Part shown: positions 50,867-59,076 of the stretch, in pieces
How positions within the stretch are numbered: position 1 is the stretch's first letter
How the letters are laid out: each line of letters opens with the position of its first letter
From: Pseudomonadota bacterium
Lineage (GTDB): Bacteria > Pseudomonadota > Gammaproteobacteria > Xanthomonadales > Xanthomonadaceae
Direction of reading: 5' to 3'
Assembly (NCBI GenBank): GCA_023388715.1
Contig: JAEWFT010000029.1
Span: 1 to 64,000 of the forward strand
DNA length: 64,000 nucleotides
Notes under the pieces: generated by a model
Databases searched by the model: none
What the model was told of the DNA's origin: nothing
The model's input: only the letters and a program-made list of their open reading frames with translations
Program-made: the position numbers and the translations under genes

Positions 50867-51459
50867 TCGCCCGTACGCTCCCGCCAAGCCGGCAACGGGA
50901 GCAACTGGGGCAAAATCTTGGCGGCAAGAGCGGATTGCGATTGCTGGCTACGATTCTTGAGGAATCGTGACAATTCATTACCCGACTGCTTTTCCACTTG
51001 CCTACCAAACCCGGGAATCTCGAGCCTTGCGAGAAGCTCGCATGCTGCATTGCCGACAAAGTCTTGTGCGAGGACACTTAAAGGCGGGAGAGCTGTCTCG
51101 ATGCATGATGGAATGACATTCTGATTGCAGGCCACCCCATACTTATCAAGTATGGGAACGGCATGATCAATGAAATGCTTGTAGCCATCGTCGAAAGACA
51201 GGATGGCTCTCGGTTTACTGGAAAATGAGTCTCGAGCGCCTGCAAAGGTGTAGATCTCGAAATGCCTGCGCAAGAATTGAATGGTGGACTCGAATAATTT
51301 CGGGTCGAGAGGTCGGTGGGCGCTTCCATCATCTGGCGCAACACGATGGATGTTCAGAATCGTGATCACACTGGCACAACGTATGAGTCCCAAGCGCCAT
51401 GCCCGGAACGAAGCATTGCTCCCGATGCCGAAAATTATCTCCTTTATCGTCTGCTTCAT
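50863..51459 (-). CDS. Truncated polysaccharide deacetylase paralogue
   Basis: 198 aa. It aligns with the first ~200 residues of the deacetylase at 42371: LNIHRVAPDDGSAHRPLDP, ILSFDDGYKHFIDHAVPIL, then VLAQDFVGNAACELLARLEI. It stops right after KILPQLL, where the full-length copy goes on to the metal-binding H-x3-H. It therefore lacks two metal-ligand histidines and is probably inactive as a hydrolase. The ending sequence (PAWRERTGE) is unrelated and runs directly into the next gene with an ATGA overlap, suggesting a deletion. Either a pseudogene or a non-catalytic remnant. Confidence 0.75.
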   Translation of the reverse strand: MKQTIKEIIFGIGSNASFRAWRLGLIRCASVITILNIHRVAPDDGSAHRPLDPKLFESTIQFLRRHFEIYTFAGARDSFSSKPRAILSFDDGYKHFIDHAVPILDKYGVACNQNVIPSCIETALPPLSVLAQDFVGNAACELLARLEIPGFGRQVEKQSGNELSRFLKNRSQQSQSALAAKILPQLLPLPAWRERTGE

Positions 51460-51463
51460 GGAC

Positions 51464-52069
51464 TCATTCCTTCCCGCGCCGATAGCCGACGATCCGCGCT
51501 GGAACACCTGCTGCAATTGCATTCTCCGGTACGTCCGAACGAACTACAGCATTCGCCGCTACGACCGCGCCCGCCCCAATCGAGACTCCACGCAGCAGCA
51601 CTGCGCCGGTGCCGATCCAAGCCCCGGCTTCGATTCGAACTGGACCGTGTAAGAAACCGGCGCGGGCAATCGCCCTACCCTCAATTCCGTGAATTGCATG
51701 ATCTTGATCGCGAATTGTGACCCGCTCGGCAACGAGCACATCGTCCCCAATTACAACCTCCTGCCGCACAGCAATCGTAGTGAACGGACCGACAAAAACT
51801 CGACGACCAATGGACAGGCGCCCAGCCTGAGCCGTTAACAAGCAGTTGCTACCTATTGAGGTGTCCTCGCCGATGTCGAACCGCCCGCCGTCGGTCACGC
51901 GGATATCGCAACCACGCTCGACACGACATCCTTTCCCGACCACCACCCCCATATGCAACCACGGTAGAAGCTTCGCGCGCGTTTGAGCGCCCAGCTGCCT
52001 GACCCTGCCGCGGAACCCTGCTAGGACTCGAGCAACCATTGCCTGTACTGGCCCTACAACACTCATCAT
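51464..52069 (-). CDS. Hexapeptide-repeat O-acyltransferase (LbH fold)
   Basis: 201 aa. Left-handed beta-helix repeats such as IGEDTSIGSNCLLTAQAGRL and IGAGAVVAANAVVRSDVPEN with a C-terminal PARIVGYRRG, as in WbbJ/WcaF O-acetyltransferases. It would O-acetylate a repeat-unit sugar. Its start (ATGATG at 52069) overlaps the flippase stop; ends 4 bases before the truncated deacetylase start. Confidence 0.88.
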   Translation of the reverse strand: MMSVVGPVQAMVARVLAGFRGRVRQLGAQTRAKLLPWLHMGVVVGKGCRVERGCDIRVTDGGRFDIGEDTSIGSNCLLTAQAGRLSIGRRVFVGPFTTIAVRQEVVIGDDVLVAERVTIRDQDHAIHGIEGRAIARAGFLHGPVRIEAGAWIGTGAVLLRGVSIGAGAVVAANAVVRSDVPENAIAAGVPARIVGYRRGKE

Positions 52070-53373
52070 CTGCCCCCAACGTGCAATGGGGATGTCTCCA
52101 CACCTGTCAGGTGGCGCACGCGCAACCGCAGCCACTGGCTCCAAGTAACAACAGAAGCGGCCGCAGCGATGGCCGCGCCGACCGAGCCGAATTTTGGGAC
52201 CAACACGATGTTTAGCACGACGTGTACTGCAAGGCCCACACATACTGCGGCCACAGACTGGCGATGATGTCCACACATGGTTGCCACCGCACCCGCCGGC
52301 CCCGCCAGCGCGCCGGCGAGCTGCCCGACACACAGGATGAGCATGGGAGCAACCGCCCCCAGATATGCTTCCCCTACCGCGATCCGCACAATAGTTGGAC
52401 CGATTAGGAACAAGCCTAGTGTCAGTGGCAGTACCACCGCCAGCGAGATACGCGCAGCCTGCGACACATCGTGTTGCAGCCTGATCTGATCCCCAAGCGC
52501 ATGCGCGCGCGCAAATCCGCCAGCGGCATAGGCGCTTACCGCGCCCAACGGCATCGCCGCCAGCCCGGCACCCAACTCGGCTAGGCGATAAGTCCCCACC
52601 ACATCCGGGGGATGGCTCAGCCCGAGGGACGCGGTTGCCACGAAACTGCTGACGGCCTGAATGCCCGCGAGCAACGAGAGAGGCGTTAGTGCCGACAACC
52701 TCGCACGCCACGCGAAGTCAGGCCGGCTGAGGAATACCTCTTTCGGCAGGCGACGTACTACCAACACAACGCCAGCAACGATAGCGCCCGCCGCAGCGAT
52801 TGCATGCAGGGCTAGTGCAATTCGACTATCTGCCGCCACCCCGAACCACCATGCCGTTGCCACCGTCAGCGAAAACAGCAGTGGCCGCAAGAGGGCATCC
52901 GGCATTTGGCCCAGCAACGGGCTTCCGATGCCACGCAACACTGCCCCGACAATCGCCGCTAATGACAGCCCTGGCAGCAGCAAGGTAGCCATGGTAATGG
53001 CCCCCGCGTAGGGAGCGAGCTTTCCCAAGGGGTCAAGCCGCACCACCAACAGCAGCAAAAGTGCGCCTACCAGCGAGCAGACCAGCGCGAACATCGGTGC
53101 GCCTCGCACCAACCCGGCCAACCGCGCATGGTCATGACGCGCGATGTCCTGAGCAGCATCGCGCATGACCAAGGTCGCCAAACCCGTGTGCAGTGGCACG
53201 GACAAGACGAACACCAAACCGAACGCGAATCCATAGATTCCGTAGCCGACCGGCGACAACCATCGTGCCAGTAGCGCATTGACGACGAGCCCAAGCCCGA
53301 GCCCCGCCCCATGCACCACTATTGTTAAGGCCGGGCCGTGAAACGCCCCCGCGGAGATGTCACGAATCCGCAT
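52066..53373 (-). CDS. Wzx-like oligosaccharide flippase
   Basis: 435 aa, about twelve TM helices, MATE/PST fold (RWLSPVGYGIYGFAFGLVFV). It moves lipid-linked repeat units to the periplasmic face. Its start overlaps the FkbM stop by 14 bp, and its stop overlaps the acyltransferase start. The only flippase candidate in the window. Confidence 0.88.
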   Translation of the reverse strand: MRIRDISAGAFHGPALTIVVHGAGLGLGLVVNALLARWLSPVGYGIYGFAFGLVFVLSVPLHTGLATLVMRDAAQDIARHDHARLAGLVRGAPMFALVCSLVGALLLLLVVRLDPLGKLAPYAGAITMATLLLPGLSLAAIVGAVLRGIGSPLLGQMPDALLRPLLFSLTVATAWWFGVAADSRIALALHAIAAAGAIVAGVVLVVRRLPKEVFLSRPDFAWRARLSALTPLSLLAGIQAVSSFVATASLGLSHPPDVVGTYRLAELGAGLAAMPLGAVSAYAAGGFARAHALGDQIRLQHDVSQAARISLAVVLPLTLGLFLIGPTIVRIAVGEAYLGAVAPMLILCVGQLAGALAGPAGAVATMCGHHRQSVAAVCVGLAVHVVLNIVLVPKFGSVGAAIAAAASVVTWSQWLRLRVRHLTGVETSPLHVGGR

Positions 53374-54229
53374 TGCTTACCTTGGGCCTCAGCCAGACGT
53401 TTCGATCCGGCTCGCTACTGCCTTCGTGTATGGGAATCCACTCGTAGTCTTCTCCTAGCACTTCAAATACGGTGGCGCGAAGCTTCGCTTCATACTCCGG
53501 CAGTACTTCCATGAGGACGATGGGTTTGTCGCGCCTGAGTGTCGCCTGCATGCCTCGAAGGGCATGGTCCTCGTAGCCTTCAACATCCAACTTCACGAGG
53601 CAAATCCGAGGCAGTTGCCCTCTTTCACAAAACTCGTCAATCGTCACGACCTCGACCGGAGTGCCGGGCATGTCACCAAAATGCCGTTTGGTGAATTCGG
53701 CGGACAAGCTGGCGCTAGTTGGCGCTGAGGCATCAACCGACGGGTCGTAGAGGGTTGCCATTCCGGCCGAACTACCCACCGCAAGCGGCCAAGCCCTCAG
53801 CCCCTGAAATGCATTCAACCGCACGTTGGCCGCAAGCAGCGCGTGCACGCGCGGCAACGGCTCGAAGGCATGCACAGCGGCAGCCCCCGCCGCCGCCGCT
53901 GCCAAGGCAAAAATGCCCGCATTGGCGCCGATATCCAACACACATCCAGCGTGCGCTGCATTGCGAATCCAATTCCGCATGCTGGCCGGCTCATGCGCAC
54001 TTAGGCCTTCCCAGTAAAGTCCGTTCTCAACCGCGCCCCCCTGAGAGTGCATGCGGAAGCTGCCGCCACTTGGCAAGTCAACGGTTACGACGCCGACGTA
54101 TGGAATATGCCGGTAGATCGTGCTGCCTATGGGAATTCCCGCACGCTTTAAGAATCCGAAGAACGTAACCAGGCGTTCTCTAACGAACGGCTGGTCCCGT
54201 AACGCGCGGAGTGCACTTCGCATCGTCAT
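53360..54229 (-). CDS. FkbM-family SAM-dependent methyltransferase
   Basis: 289 aa. SAM-binding motif VLDIGANAGIFALAAAAAGA and FEPLPRVHALLAANV; LVKLDVEGYEDHALRGM is the FkbM hallmark. Probably O-methylates a sugar of the chain, perhaps as a terminal cap. Seven bases separate it from the acyltransferase upstream. Confidence 0.88.
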   Translation of the reverse strand: MTMRSALRALRDQPFVRERLVTFFGFLKRAGIPIGSTIYRHIPYVGVVTVDLPSGGSFRMHSQGGAVENGLYWEGLSAHEPASMRNWIRNAAHAGCVLDIGANAGIFALAAAAAGAAAVHAFEPLPRVHALLAANVRLNAFQGLRAWPLAVGSSAGMATLYDPSVDASAPTSASLSAEFTKRHFGDMPGTPVEVVTIDEFCERGQLPRICLVKLDVEGYEDHALRGMQATLRRDKPIVLMEVLPEYEAKLRATVFEVLGEDYEWIPIHEGSSEPDRNVWLRPKVSNADS

Positions 54230-54236
54230 AGACTGG

Positions 54237-55472
54237 CTACCTCGCCCCTCGGGTCTTCACCGTCACCGAGGGCACGACGAGCCTTTTGAGCCAGGTGCGA
54301 ACCGCGGGGGTCCGGCGTTCCGTGAAATTTGCGAACCCCCACGCGGTCGTGTAGGTGGTGACGATCACGATTGCCTGCACGCCGAGACCTCCGAGGCTCG
54401 TCGGCGAGTAGCCCCGCGCAATACCCTCGAACTGGCCAGTAGCGTGCAACGCACCCAACAAGAAAAGCATCAGCGGGAAATGAATCAAATAGAGACTGTA
54501 AGAGAAATCGGCCATGAATCGATTGGCCGCACCCACGCTGCCCAGCATTTCAAAGCGGGTAGAACGCATGGACACCAGCCACCAGGCGAAGCTCAACGCA
54601 ACCGCATAGTCACGCAGCCAGATGCCCGATGCCATTTCGCCGATAGCTGTCTGGAAAAGGCGGGTGGCGACCAGGACACCCAAGAATACGAGCCCTGCAA
54701 GCGGGGGCTTCTCCAGTGCGCGCCAGGGCACGAAGGCTGCCGCGACGCCGATCAGCCATAACCCCATGTGGATCAGGAAGCCCCTGCCCAGCAGCACGAC
54801 CAGCAACAGCAGCCCCAGCACGGGGAGAATCCTCTGCCTACCCGGCTTCGACAGCGCAACCAGCGCTCCCAACCCGAACACCGCGTAGAACCAGAACTCC
54901 AGCGAGATGGTCCACAGCGGCATATTGCTGCCGAACGTGGGCATGGCGATGGTTTGCAGCATCAGCAAGTTGCCGACAAAGAGCCCGGGGGTCAGCAGAC
55001 TTCCGAACGGCTCGCTTGAGACCTTCTCTGCAAGCATTGGGTGCTGGTGGGTCCAGAAGCCGGTGTCCGCAAACCAGATAGAACCGGTTACATCGAGCAC
55101 TGCGGTCAATACGAGTGCTGGAAGAAATGCTACGTACAGGCGGCTGACGCGATCCACGGCATAGGAATCGATGGAAAACCTTCCCACGCTGGCGCGAGCG
55201 CTGGCGATCCCGCCCACCAAATAGCCGCTCAGCACGAAGAACACGATGACCGCAGGACCAAACCAGCCGGTCACGAAATACCAGGCCTGTACCAGCGGAT
55301 TACGTTCCGCCTCGCTCAAACTCCCATAGCCGAGAAACAACGGGTCACGCAGATGTCCGAGGAACACGATTGATGCGGCGACCCAGCGTGTGCAGTCCAG
55401 GAAGGACGCGAAGTGGGGGTTCTGGACATCGACCAGGACCTGGGCCGGATATTTCGTCGTAACTAATGTCAT
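54237..55472 (-). CDS. OafA/YrhL-type membrane acyltransferase
   Basis: 411 aa, about ten TM helices (Acyl_transf_3). FASFLDCTRWVAASIVFLGH contains the active-site His; FFVLSGYLVGG is a family motif. It O-acetylates surface sugars. Its N-terminus begins just inside a REP-like element that also supplies the stop codon of the next gene upstream. Confidence 0.9.
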   Translation of the reverse strand: MTLVTTKYPAQVLVDVQNPHFASFLDCTRWVAASIVFLGHLRDPLFLGYGSLSEAERNPLVQAWYFVTGWFGPAVIVFFVLSGYLVGGIASARASVGRFSIDSYAVDRVSRLYVAFLPALVLTAVLDVTGSIWFADTGFWTHQHPMLAEKVSSEPFGSLLTPGLFVGNLLMLQTIAMPTFGSNMPLWTISLEFWFYAVFGLGALVALSKPGRQRILPVLGLLLLVVLLGRGFLIHMGLWLIGVAAAFVPWRALEKPPLAGLVFLGVLVATRLFQTAIGEMASGIWLRDYAVALSFAWWLVSMRSTRFEMLGSVGAANRFMADFSYSLYLIHFPLMLFLLGALHATGQFEGIARGYSPTSLGGLGVQAIVIVTTYTTAWGFANFTERRTPAVRTWLKRLVVPSVTVKTRGAR

Positions 55473-55479
55473 GGGTAAC

Positions 55480-55504
55480 GATCGCGGCTTATGCCGCTCC
55501 TACA
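55480..55504 (-). repeat. REP-like palindrome whose head supplies a stop codon
   Basis: On the minus strand TGTAGGAGCGGCATAAGCCG then CGATC. The TAG of TGTAGG (55500-55502) is the in-frame stop of the nucleotide-sugar dehydrogenase gene. The rest forms the spacer before the acyltransferase gene. Confidence 0.8.
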
Positions 55505-56942
55505 GGCGGCCGTCGACGGCGATGCGAGCGAGGACGTACTTAACGTCGTAAACAATGCTCGCCTCAGCCTTGCCGAATGCCCGCACCCCCTCCCCGCCCA
55601 GCGCGCGGAACTCGTCATGCCCCACCGCTAGCACGATCGCGTCGTACGCGCCCTGCTCCGGCGCTTCGATGGGGGTCAGGCCGTATTCGTGTTGCGCCTC
55701 GGCGGAATCCACCCACGGGTCATACACGTCTACCTGCGCGCTATACCCCTCCAGCGCATGAACGATGTCCACCACGCGGGTGTTGCGCAGGTCCGGGCAG
55801 TTCTCCTTGAACGCCAGGCCCAGCACCAGCACGCGGGCGCGCACGGGGTTGATGCCCTTGCGCACCATCAGCTTGATGACCTGGTCGGCCACATAACCGC
55901 CCATGCCGTCATTGGTGCGGCGGCCGGCCAGGATCACCTGCGGGTGGTGGCCCACTTCCTGCGCCTTGTGGGTGAGGTAGTACGGGTCCACGCTGATGCA
56001 GTGGCCGCCGACCAGGCCGGGGCGGAACGGCAGGAAGTTCCACTTGGTACCGGCGGCTTCCAGCACGTCCAGGGTGTCGATACCCAACTTGTTGAACAGG
56101 ATGGCCAGGTCGTTGACCAGGGCGATGTTGAGGTCGCGCTGGGTGTTCACGATGACCTTGGCGGCTTCGGCCACTTTCAGGCTGGGGGCTTTGTGGGTGC
56201 CGGCCTGGATGATGCTGGCGTAGAGGGCGTCGACGAAGTCGGCGGTTTCAGCGGTTGAGCCGGAGGTGACTTTGAGGATGTTGGTGACGCGGTGGGCTTT
56301 GTCGCCGGGGTTGATGCGTTCGGGGCTGTAGCCTACGGCGAAGGTGCTACCAGAAGGGGCTTCAACCCCGATGGGGGGAGAGCTCGCGGCTGAAGCCGCT
56401 CCCACAGGTGCATGTCCCACAGGTGCATGTCCCACAGAGGATGCCCCTACAGAAGCAGGCCCCACAGAAGAGGGTCCCACACAGGCAGGCTCCACAGCGG
56501 CTTCGAAGGTGAGGCCGGAGACGCGCTCGAGGATGGGGACGCAGATCTCTTCGGTGCAGCCGGGGTAGACGGTGGATTCGTAGATGACGGTGTCGCCGGG
56601 CTTGAGCACGCTGCCGATCGCGTCGCTGGCCTTGACCAGGGGGGTCAGGTCGGGGCGCTTGGCGCTGTCGATGGGCGTGGGGACGGTGACGATGTACACG
56701 TTGCAGCTGGCGATGTCGGCCAGCTGGTCGGTGTAGGTGAGCTTCGTGGCCTGGGCGAGCAGCTCGGGCTCGACTTCCAGCGTGCTGTCCTTGCCTTGGC
56801 GCAGTTCGGCGATGCGCGCCGCGTGGATGTCGTAGCCGACGGTGCGGTACTGCTTGCCGAATTCGACGGCCAGCGGCAGGCCGACGTAGCCGAGGCCGAC
56901 CACTGCGATGCGTGCGCCAGCCACGCGCTGTTGCAGATCCAT
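55500..56942 (-). CDS. tviB: TviB/WbpA-type UDP-sugar 6-dehydrogenase with an in-frame repeat insertion
   Basis: 480 aa. Oxidises the C6 of a UDP-sugar (UDP-GlcNAc in TviB) to a uronate. Motifs: NAD-binding VVGLGYVGLPLAVEFGK, catalytic cysteine in GLVGGHCISVDPYYL, GYSPERINPGDK. About 52 extra residues (~148-200) interrupt the family sequence between VSGLTFE and FAVGYSPERINPG. They are Ala/Gly/Ser/Val-rich, contain six 5-residue repeats (VGPSS, VGPAS, VGASS, VGHAP, VGHAP, VGAAS) and are encoded by REP-derived DNA at 56343-56501. The frame is kept and the catalytic residues intact, so it may be active with a surface loop. The start is the ATG at 56942; upstream frame is not conserved. Confidence 0.9.
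   Translation of the reverse strand: MDLQQRVAGARIAVVGLGYVGLPLAVEFGKQYRTVGYDIHAARIAELRQGKDSTLEVEPELLAQATKLTYTDQLADIASCNVYIVTVPTPIDSAKRPDLTPLVKASDAIGSVLKPGDTVIYESTVYPGCTEEICVPILERVSGLTFEAAVEPACVGPSSVGPASVGASSVGHAPVGHAPVGAASAASSPPIGVEAPSGSTFAVGYSPERINPGDKAHRVTNILKVTSGSTAETADFVDALYASIIQAGTHKAPSLKVAEAAKVIVNTQRDLNIALVNDLAILFNKLGIDTLDVLEAAGTKWNFLPFRPGLVGGHCISVDPYYLTHKAQEVGHHPQVILAGRRTNDGMGGYVADQVIKLMVRKGINPVRARVLVLGLAFKENCPDLRNTRVVDIVHALEGYSAQVDVYDPWVDSAEAQHEYGLTPIEAPEQGAYDAIVLAVGHDEFRALGGEGVRAFGKAEASIVYDVKYVLARIAVDGRL
56351..56406. repeat. Inverted REP pair (REPIN-like) inside the TviB-type gene
   Basis: AGAAGGGGCTTCAACCCCGA (plus strand, 56351) faces TGTGGGAGCGGCTTCAGCCG (minus strand, 56406 downward), with a short GC spacer. 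Both halves match the REP head-stem form seen at 36452. A doublet of this kind is typical of RAYT-mobilised REPINs; here it lies within a coding sequence. Confidence 0.8.
56391..56480 (-). repeat. Six 15-bp tandem repeats derived from the REP head
   Basis: Units of the form TGTGGGNCNTGCNNC in frame, encoding VG(P/A/H)(S/A)(S/P). Two units are identical (GTGGGACATGCACC). The last unit merges into the REP TGTGGGAGCGGCTTC, suggesting that the repeat head was amplified in place. Confidence 0.8.
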
Positions 56943-56973
56943 GTGCGATGCCGCTCCCTGTTCCAGCCGCCCA

Positions 56974-58332
56974 TTATGCCGTCTGGGGAACGTCATGGGT
57001 AGGAACCCGGGCGCGGCGCTCGCGCGTGCGCCGGGCTTCGGCAAGTGTCAGCCCGGCGAGCACGCCGACCATGCTCATCAGCGACAGCGTGCGCAGCGGG
57101 AAATCGACCGCCGAATGCACCAGCAGCGCGCCGATGGCCAGCCAGCAGGCGACGCCGAGGGGACGGTGGTGGCGGTCGCGCAGCAGGCGCGCGCCGATCC
57201 AGCCCAGCGCGCCCAGCACCGCCAGCGCGGCCAACAGCGCCAGCAAGCCGCCTTCAAGCCACCATTGCGCGTATTCATTGTGCGCGTGGTTGACGTACTC
57301 CGCGCGCTGGAACAGCGGGCCGGCGGCCTGCGCGAAGGTCTGCACGAAGCTGCCGACGCCGCTGCCGAGCGGCAGGAACCGGTTGCCAAGCGCCCAGGTC
57401 TCGGTGGCGGCGGCATGGCGGAGCGGGTCGGCCTGGGCGAAATCGGTCCACTGGCTGGCGATGGCAATGACCAGCACCCCGACCAGCGCTGCGCCGGCGA
57501 GAACGAAGCGGCGGGTGCGCGGCGAGCGCGAACGGTCAACCAGTCCTGTCGCCAGTACTCCCAACCCGAGGAACAGCACGCCGATCAGCATGCCGGCGGT
57601 GGATCCGGCCAGCGGGATGCACACGAAGCACACCGCGGCGGCCACGTACCAGGCATACAGGCGCCGACCCGCGCCTTCGCGTCGCCCGCGCGCCTCCGCG
57701 GCAAGTCCGAGCGCCAGCAGCATGCCGATCACCAGCGCGCTGGCCTGGTGGTTGGCGTTGATCAGCGCGCCCCCGAAGCCGCTGCCGTTATTTTCGTACA
57801 GGCGCAGCGGGTGGTTCATCGCAAGACCGACCTGGAAGAACCCGAACAGCAGGTTCGCCAGCACCAGCCCGAGCACGAACTGCACCGCGCGGCGACGCTG
57901 GCGGTGGTCAAGGAGGGCGCAGGTCAGGAACAGCGCCAGCGGCGGCAGCAGGCTCCACAGGGCATGTTCCGTGTCTTGCGGCGTCAGCGAGCCGCCGGCT
58001 GCCTGCCCGGGAACTCCCGCCATGGCGGCGTCCGCCGCGATCGCCTCCCGCGCCGCGCCGCCGGCAAGCGGCAGCACCAACTGCAGCAGGGGAACCAGCA
58101 GGAGCAGCGCCGCGGCGGCCAGCGCGAACCGGACCACCTTGGGCGGCACCGGCCCGCTCAGCCACGCCCAGGCCGCGAGGGCGAGCACGGGCAGGCTCAG
58201 CAGCACCAGGACCTCGTCCCTGGCGGTGACATCCACCGTCACCCCCCCGCCGAACCACGCGGCAGTCAGCAGTAGCGCTGCCGCGATCAGCAGCAGGCGA
58301 GGCGCGGGGTGCGACATCGGGGACTGGGACAT
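56974..58332 (-). CDS. O-antigen ligase family protein
   Basis: 452 aa, about twelve TM helices. The WaaL/Wzy_C loop is in GNRFLPLGSGVGSFVQTFAQ and VNHAHNEYAQWWLEGGLLAL (conserved H-N-x-Y). It either ligates chains to lipid A core or polymerises. Starts at 58332 (MSQSPMSHPAP), or at 58317 with poor RBS in both cases. 31 bp upstream of the TviB-type start. Confidence 0.88.
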   Translation of the reverse strand: MSQSPMSHPAPRLLLIAAALLLTAAWFGGGVTVDVTARDEVLVLLSLPVLALAAWAWLSGPVPPKVVRFALAAAALLLLVPLLQLVLPLAGGAAREAIAADAAMAGVPGQAAGGSLTPQDTEHALWSLLPPLALFLTCALLDHRQRRRAVQFVLGLVLANLLFGFFQVGLAMNHPLRLYENNGSGFGGALINANHQASALVIGMLLALGLAAEARGRREGAGRRLYAWYVAAAVCFVCIPLAGSTAGMLIGVLFLGLGVLATGLVDRSRSPRTRRFVLAGAALVGVLVIAIASQWTDFAQADPLRHAAATETWALGNRFLPLGSGVGSFVQTFAQAAGPLFQRAEYVNHAHNEYAQWWLEGGLLALLAALAVLGALGWIGARLLRDRHHRPLGVACWLAIGALLVHSAVDFPLRTLSLMSMVGVLAGLTLAEARRTRERRARVPTHDVPQTA

Positions 58333-58451
58333 GGGCGACCTGCCGGAGTGCAACGAACGATCGTAGGCGCCTGCGGCGCGCGAGGCAATGCGTGGACCAC
58401 TCGCCGCGAACGTGCGAGACGCGGCGGCCGCGGCTAACACCAATTCACGCG

Positions 58452-58487
58452 CAAGAAAAAAGGCAGGCCATCGGCCTGCCTTTCTTG
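58452..58487 (-). terminator. Rho-independent terminator of the secreted-protein gene
   Basis: GGCAGGCC/GGCCTGCC with a 3-nt loop, extended by GCAAGAAA/TTTCTTGC. On the minus strand it is followed by TTTTTTCTT. It ends the transcript of the gene at 58520; the plus-strand side also has TTTCTT and could work in both directions. Confidence 0.85.
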
Positions 58488-58519
58488 CGTCTTGCGAAAC
58501 GCCCTGAATTGAACCGGGA

Positions 58520-58978
58520 TCAGGGACCGTGGTCGATTTCGGTGCCCGTCGGACCAGCGCTGAGCGGACCCACCGGCACCTTGTCCATGTTGGCCAGGAC
58601 AGCGGCACCCAGGACGGCCGCGCCCGCAATCACCAGACCAGACGTGACAGGATTTCCATGAGGCACCCAGGCGGCAGCCGGGACGCAGCGGTCGTCGATC
58701 ACGTAGGTGTTCGGACCGGCGTAGTGCTCCACGCACTTGCGGCGGCCATTGTCGTAGTAATAGACCACGGTGGCCTTTGCGCCGTCGGTGAGCATCATGC
58801 TCTCGCCTTCGACCAGGGCCTTGCCGACCGGTGCGGTTTCATAGGACCCGCCACTGCTGGTCATCACGCTGCCCACCTTGTTCTCAAGGACGATCCGCTC
58901 GGGATCCTGCTGCGCGAACGCAGGCATGGCGATGGCACTGACGAGCAGCGCGGCGGCGATCTTCGAGGTGGTCTTCAT
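58520..58978 (-). CDS. Small secreted protein of the EPS locus, function unknown
   Basis: 152 aa. Sec signal peptide (KIAAALLVSAIAMPAFAQ, cleavage after AFA). The mature part has LENKVGSVMTSSGGSYETAP and VEGESMMLTDGAKATVVYYY, reminiscent of FecR-like domains, then a Cys pair and a C-terminal hydrophobic stretch (TSGLVIAGAAVLGAAVLA) that may anchor it. The start is the ATG at 58978. Has its own terminator, so it is probably transcribed alone or as the last gene of a run. Confidence 0.8.
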   Translation of the reverse strand: MKTTSKIAAALLVSAIAMPAFAQQDPERIVLENKVGSVMTSSGGSYETAPVGKALVEGESMMLTDGAKATVVYYYDNGRRKCVEHYAGPNTYVIDDRCVPAAAWVPHGNPVTSGLVIAGAAVLGAAVLANMDKVPVGPLSAGPTGTEIDHGP

Positions 58979-59076
58979 GGGGCGCATCCTTGGCTTGAAC
59001 GTGTGATGGAGATCACGCAGTTGTGGCAACACCTTAACCGAATCCGGACCTGCGTGCAAGTGCTTGGTGAACCGGT

